From Bacteroidota bacterium (GTDB taxonomy: Bacteria > Bacteroidota > Bacteroidia > B-17B0 > Aurantibacillaceae), in the NCBI GenBank assembly GCA_017303905.1, contig JAFLBH010000002.1:186001-250000 (forward strand): a DNA stretch of 64,000 bases, given 5' to 3'. Below the pieces are notes generated by a model. It saw nothing but the letters and a program-made list of their open reading frames with translations, was not told the origin of the DNA and made no database searches. The number at the start of each line of letters is the position of its first letter. Within the stretch, counting starts at the first letter, position 1. Below, piece by piece: positions 24,814-33,531 of this stretch. The position numbers and the translations under genes were made by a program.

Positions 24814-26918
24814 TATTTAATATTACTGAGTTCTACTTTTGATTTACTATATGTTTTATTCGATTCTTTGATGTATTCATACACTTCATCCTGCACCCTT
24901 ATTTTGCGTTCTCCGGGTTGGGGCTTCTTGTAAATATTCTCCTGAAAAGGATCTAAGATTCTTACTTTGGTATTTCCCGCTAACTGAATATTGATGATAT
25001 CCTTAATCTGCTTTCTTATTTCCTTATCATATATTGGCACCGCTACTTCACTTCTGCTGTCCAAATTACGACTCATCCAATCAGCCGATGTGAGATATAT
25101 TTTTTCTTCACCGCCATTATGAAAAATAAAAACGCGGGCATGTTCCAAATATTTATCCACGATACTATAAGCCACAATGTTTTTACTATACCCATCAATA
25201 CCGGTAACAAGAGAGCATGCGCCGCGTACAATCAGTTGAACAGGCACACCCGCGTTGGAAGCCTCATACAATTTCACAATCATTTCACGGTCAACCAAGC
25301 TATTCATTTTTAAAATAATGCCTGATTTTTTTCCCGCTTTAGCGTTTGCAATTTCCTTGTTTATTAATGAAACAAAAGTCTTACGCATGTAAAATGGCGC
25401 AACTGCCAAATGTTTAAATTGTCCGACTTTAAAATTATCAACGTAAAAATCAAAAACCTTATTTACTTCATCGGTGATTAATTTATTGGCAGTAAGTAAT
25501 GAGAAATCGGTATAAATTCTTGCCGTTTTTTCGTTGAAGTTACCGGTTCCTACATGCGCCACCTTTACTTCTTTACCTTTAATGCGTGAGGTAATTAAAA
25601 AAAGCTTAGAGTGTACTTTTAATCCGGTTACCCCGTAAATAACATGCGCTCCTTCTTCTTGCAATTTATTAGCCCAATAAATATTATTCTCCTCATCAAA
25701 ACGCGCTTGCAATTCAACCAACACCACAACTTTCTTTCCGTTCTTTATGGCATTAATGAGTGCATTGGCAATTTTGGAAGAATCTGCCACTCGGTATAAA
25801 GTAATTTTAATCGACTCAACGCGTGGATCAATAGACGCTTCCCTCAATAAATTAATAATGTGATTAAATGTATGGTAAGGATAATGCAATAAAATATCCT
25901 TATGAAAAAGTGTGTCCAGAATTGTTTTATTGGTATTCTGCAACAAACCGTGTTCTAAAGGCGGTTGATGCTTGTAAATTAATTTCTTTTCGCCAAGGGT
26001 TGGGAAATTGATGAAATCCTTAAAGTTATGGTATCGTCCACCAGGAATAGCATTATCTTTTTTATCCATTCCAAGTTTCTTCATAATGAACGAAAGCATA
26101 TCGTTTGGCATGGCCGCATCATATACAAATCGAACCGGCAGTCCCTTCTTTCTATCCTTAATACCCTTCGATATTTTTTCGAGCATGCTTTTACTTACGT
26201 CATTATCAATATCGAGCTCGGCATCGCGCGTTAATTTTATATTATATGATTCAACTGATCTGAAACCAAATACCTCAAAAATTTCATTTACACAATAACG
26301 GATAATATCGTCAAGAAGAATAATGTATTTCTTTTCATCTTCTGTTGGTAATACAACAAAACGATTGAGAATTTTAGAAGGAATCTCGATAAGGGCAAAT
26401 TTGTTCTTTTTCTTTTCCGCAATGGAAATCAGCTTCACGAACAAGTAGCCTGACTTATCTTTCATATACGGAAAACTCTTGGTATCATCCACCATGATGG
26501 GAAACAAAGCAGGCAATACATCCGAATGAAAATAATTTTTTATATAGGCAATTTGATTTTCATTTAACTGCCGCTCATTAATCATGAAAATATTATTGTC
26601 GGCCAATTCCTTTAAAATCTCCGTATAAATTTCCTCGAAACGATTTTGCTGCTCAATTACTTTTCGTTGAAGTTTTGGTAATAGTTCTTTAGGATCTTCG
26701 CCATACAAGGAAACCGCTTTACGTCCCAATTTACTTAAACGTCTAACGGTGGCTACCCTAACCCTATAAAACTCGTCACGATTATTACTGAAAATACCAA
26801 GAAATTTAATTCTTTCAATCAGCGGTGTCGTTTTATCGGCGGCCTCTTGCAAAACTCTTTCATTAAATGAAAGCCAGCTGATTTCACGATTGATATATGG
26901 GAAGCTCTTTTTTGCCAT
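24813..26918 (-). CDS. ppk1: Polyphosphate kinase 1
   Basis: A 701-residue PPK1 with the usual N-terminal, head and two phospholipase-D-like catalytic domains. The N-terminus YINREISWLSFNERVLQEA is typical. Catalytic region: ITLYRVADSSKIANALI, VELQARFDEENNI, the phospho-accepting histidine in GLKVHSKLFLI, and GTGNFNEKTARIYTDFSLLT. The second histidine lies in LEHARVFIFHNGGEEKIYLTSADWMSRNLDSR. The enzyme makes inorganic polyphosphate from ATP. It lies 3 bases after the SixA-like gene and overlaps ppx by one base. Confidence 0.96.
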   Translation of the reverse strand: MAKKSFPYINREISWLSFNERVLQEAADKTTPLIERIKFLGIFSNNRDEFYRVRVATVRRLSKLGRKAVSLYGEDPKELLPKLQRKVIEQQNRFEEIYTEILKELADNNIFMINERQLNENQIAYIKNYFHSDVLPALFPIMVDDTKSFPYMKDKSGYLFVKLISIAEKKKNKFALIEIPSKILNRFVVLPTEDEKKYIILLDDIIRYCVNEIFEVFGFRSVESYNIKLTRDAELDIDNDVSKSMLEKISKGIKDRKKGLPVRFVYDAAMPNDMLSFIMKKLGMDKKDNAIPGGRYHNFKDFINFPTLGEKKLIYKHQPPLEHGLLQNTNKTILDTLFHKDILLHYPYHTFNHIINLLREASIDPRVESIKITLYRVADSSKIANALINAIKNGKKVVVLVELQARFDEENNIYWANKLQEEGAHVIYGVTGLKVHSKLFLITSRIKGKEVKVAHVGTGNFNEKTARIYTDFSLLTANKLITDEVNKVFDFYVDNFKVGQFKHLAVAPFYMRKTFVSLINKEIANAKAGKKSGIILKMNSLVDREMIVKLYEASNAGVPVQLIVRGACSLVTGIDGYSKNIVAYSIVDKYLEHARVFIFHNGGEEKIYLTSADWMSRNLDSRSEVAVPIYDKEIRKQIKDIINIQLAGNTKVRILDPFQENIYKKPQPGERKIRVQDEVYEYIKESNKTYSKSKVELSNIK

Positions 26919-26921
26919 AAA

Positions 26922-27422
26922 TTATTTAAAACTTTTCGGGAATTTATTTAACAACAGTTGCCCATGCTTTTTATCTGCCACTTCCTTCCAATTCTCATAA
27001 GGAAAACCAATTTTTATAATTCCGCAGGTTGGTACGTTTTCAAATAACAAATCTTTATTCAGTTCATTCGTCAGATTTGTAATTGCCGGATTATGTCCGA
27101 ATAACATAACACGGTTATTTTTTTTATCGAGTTTAGAAATTATCTCTAAATAATCTTGCATGGTGCTTTCATACAAATCGCCGTTCACCATTACCTGAGC
27201 CTCAGGAATACCAAATGTTCTGGCAAAAATATACGCGGTATTAATGGCACGCGTTGCAGGGCTACTCAGTAATAAATCAGGTAGAGTAAATTCACTTTTA
27301 TACCATTGACTTAACTGATAGGCGTCTGCGTATCCTCTGTCGTTCAAATGACGGTCGATATCTTTAATCGCTTCATTCGCCCAGTCCGACTTAGCATGGC
27401 GTATTAAAATCAGTTCCTTCAT
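26922..27422 (-). CDS. SixA-type histidine phosphatase
   Basis: A 166-residue member of the histidine phosphatase superfamily. The catalytic RHG-type motif is LILIRHAKSDWANE (here RHA, as in SixA), the second arginine lies in LLSSPATRAINTAYIF, and the second histidine in VMLFGHNPAITNLTN. SixA removes phosphate from phospho-histidine in HPt domains, though many family members act on small phosphoesters. It is the first gene of the operon, 3 bases before ppk1. A role in phospho-histidine or polyphosphate chemistry is plausible but unproven. Confidence 0.88.
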   Translation of the reverse strand: MKELILIRHAKSDWANEAIKDIDRHLNDRGYADAYQLSQWYKSEFTLPDLLLSSPATRAINTAYIFARTFGIPEAQVMVNGDLYESTMQDYLEIISKLDKKNNRVMLFGHNPAITNLTNELNKDLLFENVPTCGIIKIGFPYENWKEVADKKHGQLLLNKFPKSFK

Positions 27423-27526
27423 TTCCTCAATATTTTAATGTTATAATTAAGCCAGTTAATTGTTTATAAATATGCGAATTTGTATGTTCTAAAAGCTCTA
27501 AATTTACATAAAAGCTGCGGCAAATT

Positions 27527-28714
27527 ATGAGCAATAAATCAACAATAAAGTGTCCGAACTGTCAGCACGAATTTGAAGCGACCGATGCTTTCAGAGATGA
27601 AGTGCAAAGAGAGCTGAATACAAAAGCAAAGGAATGGCAGGCTAAGAAGGAAGAAGAATACAAAAAGAAGGAGGATTTGTTCCAGCAACAAATGACGGAA
27701 GCCTTAAGTAAACAAAAACTTAACATTGAAGAATCCATTAAGAAATCGGTGGCCGATGAATATGAAAACAAGCTGAAATTATTAGCCGATTCTAATCTGA
27801 AAAACGAAGAAAAACTGAAGGAAGCCCGTCAAAAAGAGCTGGAATTTCTCAAGAAAGAGCAAGAATTAAAGAATAAGGAGGCCGAGCTCGACATACAATT
27901 ACAAAAAAAATTAAACGAGGAAAGAACAAATCTTCTTGCTTTAATTCAGAAACAAGAACAGGAAAGAAATTCTCTTAAGTTTAAGGAGTTTGAAAAACAG
28001 ATTGAAGATCAGAAAAAACTGATTGATGAGATGAAACGAAAGGCCGAGCAAGGCAGTATGCAGCGCCAAGGGGAAGTACAAGAGTTAGCCCTGGAGGAAA
28101 TGCTGAAATCAAGCTTTCCATTTGATAGAATTGAAGAGGTTGGAAAAGGCATCAAAGGGGCCGATTGTATGCAGTTTGTGCGAGACCATACAGGAAGAGA
28201 GTGCGGAAAAATCATCTATGAAAGTAAACGTACCAAAGCTTTCACAAACGAATGGATTGAAAAGTTGAAGAATGATATGCGGGCGCAAAACGCCGATATT
28301 GCGGTTATAGTTACAGAGACTATGCCCAAAGACATGGATAATTTCGGTATGAAAGACGGTGTTTGGATATGTAATTACAATGAAATTAAATCGCTTGCGT
28401 TTGTACTTCGCGACGGACTTATTAAAATCAATAATGCCTTGGTAAGCCAGGATAACAAAGGCGATAAAATGCAAATGCTCTATGATTTTTTAACCGGCAA
28501 TGAGTTCAAACAGCAGATTGAAGCCATTGTGGAAGGATTCAGCGCTTTAAAAGAAGGAATTGGCAAAGAAAGAATTCAAATGGAAAAACTGTGGAAAGAA
28601 AGAGAAAAGCAGCTGGAAAAAGTGCTTTTGAATACCTCACATTTTTATGGATCCGTTAAAGGAATTGCCGGAAATGCTATCGGTGATATTAAAACTTTGG
28701 AACTAGGCGAATAA
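27527..28714 (+). CDS. DUF2130 protein: CxxC finger, coiled coil, nuclease-like core
   Basis: A 395-residue soluble protein. It starts with a zinc-finger-like KCPNCQHEF (one CxxC only), followed by a long coiled coil (about residues 25-190) rich in Lys, Glu and Gln, and then the DUF2130 domain. In that domain the order GADCMQF ... GKIIYESKRTKAF ... WIEKLKNDM ... IAVIVTETMP looks like a PD-(D/E)XK core with D (GAD) and ExK (ESK). Fold similarity to restriction-like nucleases is my inference. Function is unknown. The gene is followed after 2 bases by the STAS-like gene. Confidence 0.8.
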   Translation: MSNKSTIKCPNCQHEFEATDAFRDEVQRELNTKAKEWQAKKEEEYKKKEDLFQQQMTEALSKQKLNIEESIKKSVADEYENKLKLLADSNLKNEEKLKEARQKELEFLKKEQELKNKEAELDIQLQKKLNEERTNLLALIQKQEQERNSLKFKEFEKQIEDQKKLIDEMKRKAEQGSMQRQGEVQELALEEMLKSSFPFDRIEEVGKGIKGADCMQFVRDHTGRECGKIIYESKRTKAFTNEWIEKLKNDMRAQNADIAVIVTETMPKDMDNFGMKDGVWICNYNEIKSLAFVLRDGLIKINNALVSQDNKGDKMQMLYDFLTGNEFKQQIEAIVEGFSALKEGIGKERIQMEKLWKEREKQLEKVLLNTSHFYGSVKGIAGNAIGDIKTLELGE

Positions 28715-28716
28715 TT

Positions 28717-29106
28717 ATGCAAGTACCTCCGTACGCAACTGAAATAAAGAAATATTTTACCTGGATGGGTGAAGACGGTATTTGTCGCACCAAAGTGAAG
28801 GAAGGCTCTGAAATAGTATTAGAAGACGCTTTGGAAAACTCGGCACTTGTTACTTCCTTCTATAAAGGCAAAAAATTTCCGATTATGATTGACTCAAGGG
28901 GAATCAAATCGATGTCGCGCGAAGCGAGAAATCACTTTTCTGCAAGAGGACGTGATTCTAAAACTAATTCATTCGGAATTATCGTTAAATCTCCAATAAG
29001 CCGAGTTGTTGGTAACTTTTTCTTAGGAATTAGTAAACCATCTGTTCCAACAAAACTTTTCGAAACTGAAGATGAGGCTAAAGCCTGGCTCAAAAACTTC
29101 ATTTAA
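28717..29106 (+). CDS. Small STAS/SpoIIAA-like protein (DUF7793-like)
   Basis: A 129-residue protein with the order beta-strand, ILEDALEN-like helix, then PIMIDSRGIKSMSREARNHF (about residues 55-72), FGIIVKSPISRVVGNFFLGISKP and a C-terminal ETEDEAKAWLKNF helix. The IDSRGIKSMS segment sits where STAS anti-sigma antagonists carry their regulatory serine (D-L-S-x-V-x-x-x-D-S). I recognise the family as one that Bacteroidota often encode beside kinases. The ligand or partner is unknown. It lies 2 bases after DUF2130 and 4 bases before a histidine kinase. Confidence 0.7.
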   Translation: MQVPPYATEIKKYFTWMGEDGICRTKVKEGSEIVLEDALENSALVTSFYKGKKFPIMIDSRGIKSMSREARNHFSARGRDSKTNSFGIIVKSPISRVVGNFFLGISKPSVPTKLFETEDEAKAWLKNFI

Positions 29107-29110
29107 GATA

Positions 29111-29902
29111 ATGACTGATAACATAGATACAAAATTTTCCAGCAATAACAGAGTAAACGAAATTCTGGAAGTAATCTATGCTTTTGCTCGACTTGATTTC
29201 AATAAAAAGGTAACAATCAGCGGAGAAAATGATGCCTTGGACGGAATTGGAACTGGCGTAAATATGCTGGGAGAAGAACTGAATCATTCTTCAGTAACTG
29301 TTCGCGAAAAAGAACAACTCTTAAAAGAGATACATCATCGCGTTAAAAACAACCTTCAAATAGTTTCCAGCTTATTGAGTTTACAATCAGAAAGTGTTGA
29401 AGATGCACGCTATTTAAACATGATCCGTGAGAGTAAAAACAGAATCAACTCCATGGCTTTGGTGCATGAAATGCTTTACAAATCCAAAGACTTAAATAAA
29501 GTTGAATTAAAAGAATACATTCACAGGCTTACGCAAAGTTTAGTTTCATCATTTTCTACAGAAAAAGATAAAGTGGCTATGCAACTAACTGTTGGAGAGA
29601 ATATATTTTTAGAAATAGATAAAATGATTCCTGTTGGATTAATATTAAACGAATTAATTAGTAACAGTTTCAAATACGCATTTACTACGCCTGAAAACAA
29701 CGAAATTAAAATACTTCTTATCAGAGCCGGTGATTTACTAAAATTAGAAGTAAGCGACAACGGTATAGGTATTGATGAATCTCAAAGTAAATCCAGCAGT
29801 TTAGGCTTGCAATTAATCAGGATGCTAAGTGAACAATTAAATGGAACTTGTATCTTTAGAAATGATAATGGTGCTAAATTTGAATTAATTTTCCCGCTAT
29901 AA
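29111..29902 (+). CDS. Cytoplasmic histidine kinase, HisKA_2 type
   Basis: A 263-residue kinase counted from the ATG at 29111; a longer frame from 29072 would overlap the preceding gene. No TM helix is present. The N-terminal 70 residues (ILEVIYAFARLDFNKKVTI, then LDGIGTGVNMLGEEL) look like a HAMP-type signalling helix pair. The phospho-acceptor motif is LLKEIHHRVKNNLQIVSSLLSLQ (His near residue 75), followed by HATPase_c with LILNELISNSFKYAF and VSDNGIGID. It overlaps the response regulator by one base (TAATG), so the two are a cognate pair. The input could be the upstream STAS-like protein. Confidence 0.9.
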   Translation: MTDNIDTKFSSNNRVNEILEVIYAFARLDFNKKVTISGENDALDGIGTGVNMLGEELNHSSVTVREKEQLLKEIHHRVKNNLQIVSSLLSLQSESVEDARYLNMIRESKNRINSMALVHEMLYKSKDLNKVELKEYIHRLTQSLVSSFSTEKDKVAMQLTVGENIFLEIDKMIPVGLILNELISNSFKYAFTTPENNEIKILLIRAGDLLKLEVSDNGIGIDESQSKSSSLGLQLIRMLSEQLNGTCIFRNDNGAKFELIFPL

Positions 29903-30594
29903 TGAAAAAAGGAAAGATATTAATTATTGAAGACGAGGAAGCTTTATTGAGCACTTTAAAGTTAAATCTTGAATTAGAGAATTACGCGGTTTTAACGGCA
30001 GCAAACGGAAAAGACGCGCGTAATCTGTTTATGGAGAATAACAAAACAATAAACCTTGTTTTATTAGATGTAATGCTTCCTGAAATTAGCGGGTTTGATT
30101 TATGCGCCGAATTCAAAAAAACAAATCAAAATGTCCCTATCATTTTCTTAACGGCCAAAAGTATGAGTGCCGAAAAAATTACGGGATTAAAATTAGGTGC
30201 TGAAGATTACATCACAAAACCATTTGAATTGGAAGAATTGCTTTTGCGCATTAACAATGTGATAAAGCGCAATCCGGTGAAACATGAAAACAAATACATG
30301 TTTGGCAACTGTGAAATTAATTTCGATAATTACGAAGTAAAAGACATTAATGGAAAGTTACATACTTTATCAAAACGTGAAATAGGTTTATTGAAATTGC
30401 TAACCGAAGCAGATGGAAAGGTTATTTCCCGCGATGAAATTATTGACGCTCTATGGGAAGAAGATGAAAATGCTTCTTCTAGAACCATCGATAATTACAT
30501 TCTAAATTTCAGAAAGCATTTTGAAAATAACCCAAAAGAACCGCGACATTTCCATTCCATTCGCGGTGTAGGCTATAAATTCACTTCCAATTAA
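29902..30594 (+). CDS. OmpR/PhoB-family response regulator
   Basis: A 230-residue regulator. The receiver domain has the acidic pair EDE (residues 10-12), phospho-acceptor Asp56 in LVLLDVMLPEISG, Thr in FLTAKS and Lys in YITKPFE. The C-terminal winged helix (about 125-228) has LSKREIGLLKLLTEADGKVISRDEI and the wing RTIDNYILNFRKHF, ending GVGYKF. It should bind DNA when phosphorylated by the adjacent kinase. The gene converges on the DUF4476 gene with a 4-base overlap. Confidence 0.95.
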   Translation: MKKGKILIIEDEEALLSTLKLNLELENYAVLTAANGKDARNLFMENNKTINLVLLDVMLPEISGFDLCAEFKKTNQNVPIIFLTAKSMSAEKITGLKLGAEDYITKPFELEELLLRINNVIKRNPVKHENKYMFGNCEINFDNYEVKDINGKLHTLSKREIGLLKLLTEADGKVISRDEIIDALWEEDENASSRTIDNYILNFRKHFENNPKEPRHFHSIRGVGYKFTSN

Positions 30595-31280
30595 GGGTTT
30601 TTCTTAATCCAATTTTGAAGTTCTCTCTTATCAGGATCAAAAGTTAAAACATCCACCACTTTATAATAATTCTTCTTATCAACTGTACGTTTATAAGCCC
30701 ATTTTGCGAATTCCACTTTACGGTTTTCGAAACTGAAAGCTTTACACACCGAAGCCACTTGAGCTGAACTCAAATACTCATCGTCAAAAACAAACTTAGC
30801 TTTATCCATTTTACTGTCATCAAAACTTTCATTTTTAACGGTGTTTAATTTATCATTAAACTCATTGCCATTCATGGCAACAATAACAGGAGTTGTAGGT
30901 GTAGGCGTGGGCGTAGGAGTCACAGTTGGCGCAGTTGTTATAGGTTGGTTAGCACCGATTAAAACTTTACTTATTAAATTTAAGGTAAAGGCTCCGTACT
31001 GATCTTTACCCAGTTGATAGGTGCTCTCATATCCGGGTGTACTCTGAATATTAAAATTAATCGGATACTGATTGCCTTGAATCCAAACTTTGGTGCGGTA
31101 TTCATTTTCTTCTGCAAATTCAAATGTTGATTTAATCGCATATTGATTGCTTAAACGAATACCATTTAACGATACCATGAATGGCTGATTAGTATTGGTG
31201 TAAATAATAACCTTTCCGAAATTTTGAGCCAAAATGGCCATTGAAATCAGAACAAAAACTAAGGTAAAAAGCTTTCTCAT
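30591..31280 (-). CDS. Exported DUF4476-domain protein
   Basis: A 229-residue protein with a signal peptide (FTLVFVLISMAILAQNF), a beta-rich N-terminal domain of about 100 residues (KVIIYTNTNQPFMVSLNGIRL), a Thr/Pro linker (TVTPTPTPTPTT) and a C-terminal DUF4476 domain. That domain has the tell-tale helical repeats FDDSKMDKAKFVFDDEYLSSAQV and KVEFAKWAYKRTVDKKNYYKVVDVL. DUF4476 proteins are common in Bacteroidota and have no known role. The gene stands alone. Confidence 0.85.
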   Translation of the reverse strand: MRKLFTLVFVLISMAILAQNFGKVIIYTNTNQPFMVSLNGIRLSNQYAIKSTFEFAEENEYRTKVWIQGNQYPINFNIQSTPGYESTYQLGKDQYGAFTLNLISKVLIGANQPITTAPTVTPTPTPTPTTPVIVAMNGNEFNDKLNTVKNESFDDSKMDKAKFVFDDEYLSSAQVASVCKAFSFENRKVEFAKWAYKRTVDKKNYYKVVDVLTFDPDKRELQNWIKKNP

Positions 31281-31412
31281 AATTTAAATTTGTGTTTCTA
31301 AAATTAGAAATTATTTTGTTAAAAGAATGAATTAAATCTTATTAGTTTTCTATTGAATTAATGGGGTAATTATTATATTTAAACTCTCAGTTAATTTAAC
31401 ATTCCATACAAT

Positions 31413-33515
31413 ATGAACTCATTAATGAACTACGCCTGCGGACAATGGGTAGCAGGTGCCGATAAAGGACAAGAATTATATAATGCTATTAATGGAGATT
31501 TAATAGCCACGGCCAGCAGTAAAGGCCTCGACTTTGGAAAAATGCTGGACTATGCCCGCACAGTGGGCGGACCAAAACTTCGAAAGATGACGTTTCAGGA
31601 ACGTGGTTTGATGTTACGTGCTTTAGCCATGCATCTTCTAAGTAAAAAAGATTTATTCTATAAAATAAGTTGGGCAACCGGTGCTACGAAAATTGACAGC
31701 TGGGTGGATATCGAAGGAGGAATTGGTAATTTATTTACCTATGCTTCATTGCGTAAACAATTTCCTAATGAACCTTTTTGCTATGAGGGTGAAGTTGCCC
31801 GTTTATCAAAAAACAACACTTTCATTGGGCATCACATTTGTGTACCAAAAGAAGGCGTCGCCATTCATATCAATGCGTTTAACTTCCCTGTATGGGGAAT
31901 GCTGGAAAAAGTAGCAGTTAACTGGTTTGCAGGTGTTCCTGCCATTGTAAAACCTGCTACACTTACCTCCTACCTCACAGAAGCTGTAGTAAAAGAGATT
32001 ATTGCCAGTAAAATTTTACCGGAAGGCGCATTGCAATTAATTTGTGGCAGTGCCAACGGAATATTAGACCATGTCATTAATCAGGATGTAGTTACTTTCA
32101 CCGGATCTGCCTTAACGGGAAAAATGTTGAAATCGCATCCTCGCTTAATGGAAGAATCGGTGCATTTTAACATGGAGGCTGATTCACTAAACTGCTGCGT
32201 GCTTGGGCCGGATGTTACACCTGACAAACCTGAATTCGATATTTTCATTAAGGAAGTGGCAAGAGAAATCACCACGAAAGCAGGACAAAAATGTACGGCT
32301 GTGCGTCGTGTAATTGTTCCTGAAAACATGGTGGAAGATGTACAAATTGCTTTAGGCAAACGTTTAGCTCAAACGGTAATCGGAGATCCTAACGTGGAAG
32401 GGGTAAAAATGGGTTCGTTGGCAGGAAAATCTCAATTGACTGAGGTACGCGAGAAAGTTGAACAACTCAGCAAAACACAAAAAATCGTTATTGGTAATTT
32501 CGAAAACTTCGAAGTAAAAGGCGCCGATAAAAACAAAGGTTGCTTCATGCCTCCGATTATCTTCTTAAATGAAAATCCGTTTAAAAACACCGATTGTCAC
32601 AATATTGAAGCTTTTGGTCCGGTAAGTACCATCATGCCATACAAAAACATGGATGAAGCCATTGCATTAAGTAAATTAGGTAAAGGTTCATTAGTAAGTT
32701 CAATTGTAACAGCCAATGATAAAGCTGCAAAAGAGTATGTTTTAGGTGCAGCGTGCATGCACGGTAGAATTTTAATACTAAACAACGACTGTGCCAAGGA
32801 AAGTACCGGCCATGGTTCTCCAATGCCAATGTTAGTACATGGCGGACCGGGACGTGCAGGTGGTGGTGAAGAAATGGGTGGTAAACGCGGTGTGTTTCAT
32901 TATTTGCAGCGTACCGCTATTCAAGGTTCGCCAACAACCATTACAAACGTGTTAAATAGTTACCAATATGGTGCTAAGCATATCATTAAGGATGTTCATC
33001 CGTTCCGTCAATATTTTGAAGATTTAGAAGTAGGTGAAACATTAATTACCGATACACACACAGTAAGCGAAGATGATATTAAAAACTTTGCCAATCTGAG
33101 TGGAGATAAATTCTATGCGCATTTACAACCCGATGCTTTGGAAGGAACAATTTTTAAACGCACCGTGGCACATGGTTACTTTATTTTATCGCGTGCAGCC
33201 GGATTATTTGTAGACCCGCCAAAAGGTCCGGTATTATTAAACTACGGTATTGATGAGTGTCGCTTTACAAAACCAATTTATCCTGGTATGAGCATTGGAG
33301 TTCGTTTCACTTGTAAAGAAAAAATTGAGAATGATAAACCATTAAAAGCAGCAAGCGGTGAAGATGTAAAAGTTGGAATTGTTAAATGGGTGGTTGACAT
33401 TTATGACGCAAGTGAGCAATCGGTACGCGATCAATACGGCTTGGATGGTGCAACCGGAGATACTGTTGGCATTGCTACCATTTTAACCATGGTAAAGAAA
33501 AAACAACAGTCTTAA
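31413..33515 (+). CDS. paaZ: PaaZ: oxepin-CoA hydrolase / semialdehyde dehydrogenase
   Basis: A 700-residue bifunctional protein. The N-terminal aldehyde dehydrogenase (about 1-520) has the catalytic cysteine in TTKAGQKCTAVRRV, glutamate in FNMEADSLNCC and the NADP region VTFTGSALTGKML. The C-terminal MaoC-like hot-dog hydratase (about 535-690) has DLEVGETL, the hydratase motif GDKFYAHLQPDAL and VAHGYFILSRAAG. In phenylacetate breakdown PaaZ opens the oxepin ring and oxidises the aldehyde. No other paa gene is present in the window. A phosphatase gene follows only 16 bases later. Confidence 0.92.
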   Translation: MNSLMNYACGQWVAGADKGQELYNAINGDLIATASSKGLDFGKMLDYARTVGGPKLRKMTFQERGLMLRALAMHLLSKKDLFYKISWATGATKIDSWVDIEGGIGNLFTYASLRKQFPNEPFCYEGEVARLSKNNTFIGHHICVPKEGVAIHINAFNFPVWGMLEKVAVNWFAGVPAIVKPATLTSYLTEAVVKEIIASKILPEGALQLICGSANGILDHVINQDVVTFTGSALTGKMLKSHPRLMEESVHFNMEADSLNCCVLGPDVTPDKPEFDIFIKEVAREITTKAGQKCTAVRRVIVPENMVEDVQIALGKRLAQTVIGDPNVEGVKMGSLAGKSQLTEVREKVEQLSKTQKIVIGNFENFEVKGADKNKGCFMPPIIFLNENPFKNTDCHNIEAFGPVSTIMPYKNMDEAIALSKLGKGSLVSSIVTANDKAAKEYVLGAACMHGRILILNNDCAKESTGHGSPMPMLVHGGPGRAGGGEEMGGKRGVFHYLQRTAIQGSPTTITNVLNSYQYGAKHIIKDVHPFRQYFEDLEVGETLITDTHTVSEDDIKNFANLSGDKFYAHLQPDALEGTIFKRTVAHGYFILSRAAGLFVDPPKGPVLLNYGIDECRFTKPIYPGMSIGVRFTCKEKIENDKPLKAASGEDVKVGIVKWVVDIYDASEQSVRDQYGLDGATGDTVGIATILTMVKKKQQS

Positions 33516-33531
33516 TTATTACTGATTAAAA

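Noticed and set aside
27527-30594. DUF2130 plus small protein plus kinase as a phage defence system
   Set aside because: The nuclease-like core is only an inference, and the kinase and regulator are ordinary two-component proteins; nothing else points to defence.
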